Below, piece after piece: positions 4,641 to 5,151 of a DNA stretch of 5,151 nucleotides. A program made the translations under genes and the position numbers. The stretch is taken from NCBI GenBank assembly GCA_020440745.1, contig JAGRNM010000119.1, forward strand, positions 1 through 5,151, read 5' to 3'. How positions within the stretch are numbered: the first letter of the stretch is position 1; each line of letters starts with the position of its first letter. The notes below the pieces were generated by a model, which was not told the DNA's origin, did not search any database, and saw only the letters and a list, made by a program, of their open reading frames with translations. The stretch is from Deltaproteobacteria bacterium. GTDB taxonomy: Bacteria; UBA10199; DSSB01.

Positions 4641-4646
4641 AGGAGG
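4641..4646 (+). promoter_or_regulatory. Ribosome binding site that sets the TTG start of the hydroxylase gene
   Basis: AGGAGG, within AAAGGAGG at 4639-4646, is a full-strength Shine-Dalgarno sequence. The first in-frame start after it is TTG at 4657, ten bases away, which is slightly long but acceptable. The nearest in-frame ATGs, within KLWMPM, are inside the first membrane segment and have no ribosome binding site. Confidence 0.7.
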
Positions 4647-4656
4647 GTGCCGATTT

Positions 4657-5151
4657 TTGAAGTCTCTACTCACTACTTTTATCGAGATCCGTTTTCCTAA
4701 GTTATGGATGCCCATGGCTTTGTATATTCCCTTGGGGACGTTGATGGCTTTTGTTTCTCTTAGCTCTTACCCAAGGTCCATGGGAGAGGTGCTTGGCTTG
4801 TTTGCTATGGGGATACTTATCTGGACTTTGATCGAGTATATTCTGCATCGTTTTTTGTTTCACGAAATTAAATTAAAGGATCCGTGGAAGAATCTAATCT
4901 CGGCTTTTCATCTTTCTCATCATCAGGCGGTGGCGGTCCAGGAGCCCGATGTGGTCATCACCCGTCCGGCGGGCAGTTTGCCTTTTGCCATTGTCTTTTA
5001 TTTTTTATTTGCGCTTATGACTTGGAGTTTTTCTGCGGCAGCTCTGATTGAGGTAGGCATCTTTGCGGGCTACCTTGCTTATGTTTTATTCTACTTCTGC
5101 GCTCATCATTTTTCTCCCAAGACAAGATGGGGAAAGTTTTTAAAAAACTAT
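4657..5151 (+). CDS. Fatty acid hydroxylase / sterol desaturase family membrane protein, 3' end cut by window
   Basis: The frame runs from the TTG at 4657 to the end of the window, giving 165 residues without a stop. Hydrophobic segments lie at about residues 17-35, 44-62, 107-125 and 129-148. The di-iron histidine boxes of the family are visible: HRFLFH (64-69), HLSHH (85-89) and HH (150-151) followed by SPKTRWGKFLKNY. The last HxxHH box of the family should come just beyond the window edge. The order and spacing match bacterial relatives of fatty acid 2-hydroxylase (FA2H/Scs7), which use O2 and two irons to hydroxylate acyl chains in the inner membrane; related members act on sterols or carotenoids. 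The substrate cannot be decided here. It is divergent from the SDR gene; a shared lipid role for the two is possible but unsupported. Confidence 0.9.
   Translation, partial: MKSLLTTFIEIRFPKLWMPMALYIPLGTLMAFVSLSSYPRSMGEVLGLFAMGILIWTLIEYILHRFLFHEIKLKDPWKNLISAFHLSHHQAVAVQEPDVVITRPAGSLPFAIVFYFLFALMTWSFSAAALIEVGIFAGYLAYVLFYFCAHHFSPKTRWGKFLKNY

Larger units (their letters stand above)
4107..4656. other. 550-bp divergent intergenic region between the SDR and fatty acid hydroxylase genes
   Basis: This gap separates two divergently transcribed genes. It holds the SDR ribosome binding site and putative promoter with its palindromes (4113-4211), the two separated parts of intergenic repeat copy 2 (4241-4290 and 4510-4606), a 14-bp tandem repeat and the hydroxylase ribosome binding site. 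The stretch 4291-4509, between the two repeat parts, is very A/T rich with only tiny open frames (22 and 32 codons) that I cannot support as genes. It may be inserted or decayed DNA. Confidence 0.6.

Overview
This is an AT-rich bacterial window, most likely from a Gram-negative chromosome. Genes are loosely packed and separated by long A/T-rich gaps. There is no rRNA, tRNA, CRISPR array or transposase. No gene fixes the taxonomy. A bdellovibrio-like or other free-living or predatory AT-rich lineage would fit the small conserved membrane proteins and the GGKARA-type protein paired with a nucleotidyltransferase, but that is only a guess.

Left part, + strand (1-2244). Two uncharacterised membrane proteins come first: a 164-aa two-helix protein with a possible bacterial PH-like cytoplasmic domain, and a 75-aa protein of a small conserved family often labelled 'amino acid transport protein'. 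A likely intrinsic terminator at 1033-1058 follows. Next is a ~294-aa helical, Lys-rich protein that resembles the pre-toxin region of polymorphic toxins but has no recognisable toxin domain. Just downstream lies a frameshifted remnant of a HigA/XRE-type antitoxin (2058-2244).

Middle part, - strand (2314-3137). Two adjacent genes encode an 82-aa basic protein with two GGxARA motifs and a 175-aa AbiEii/MNT-like nucleotidyltransferase, 12 bp apart. They read from a near-consensus sigma70-type promoter (TTGAAA-17-TATAAT). A perfect 28-bp palindrome fills this promoter, and the predicted transcription start is the A of the first ATG. This looks like an autoregulated, leaderless toxin-antitoxin-like module and is the most striking feature of the window.

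Right part (3175-5151). A complete classical SDR oxidoreductase on the - strand has a good ribosome binding site and a palindromic operator-like site in its putative promoter. Diverged direct copies of an intergenic repeat lie on both sides of it. The window ends inside a + strand gene for a membrane fatty acid hydroxylase/sterol desaturase family protein with histidine-box motifs. The genes appear to be independent units rather than one pathway; only the two-gene module has a clear functional link.
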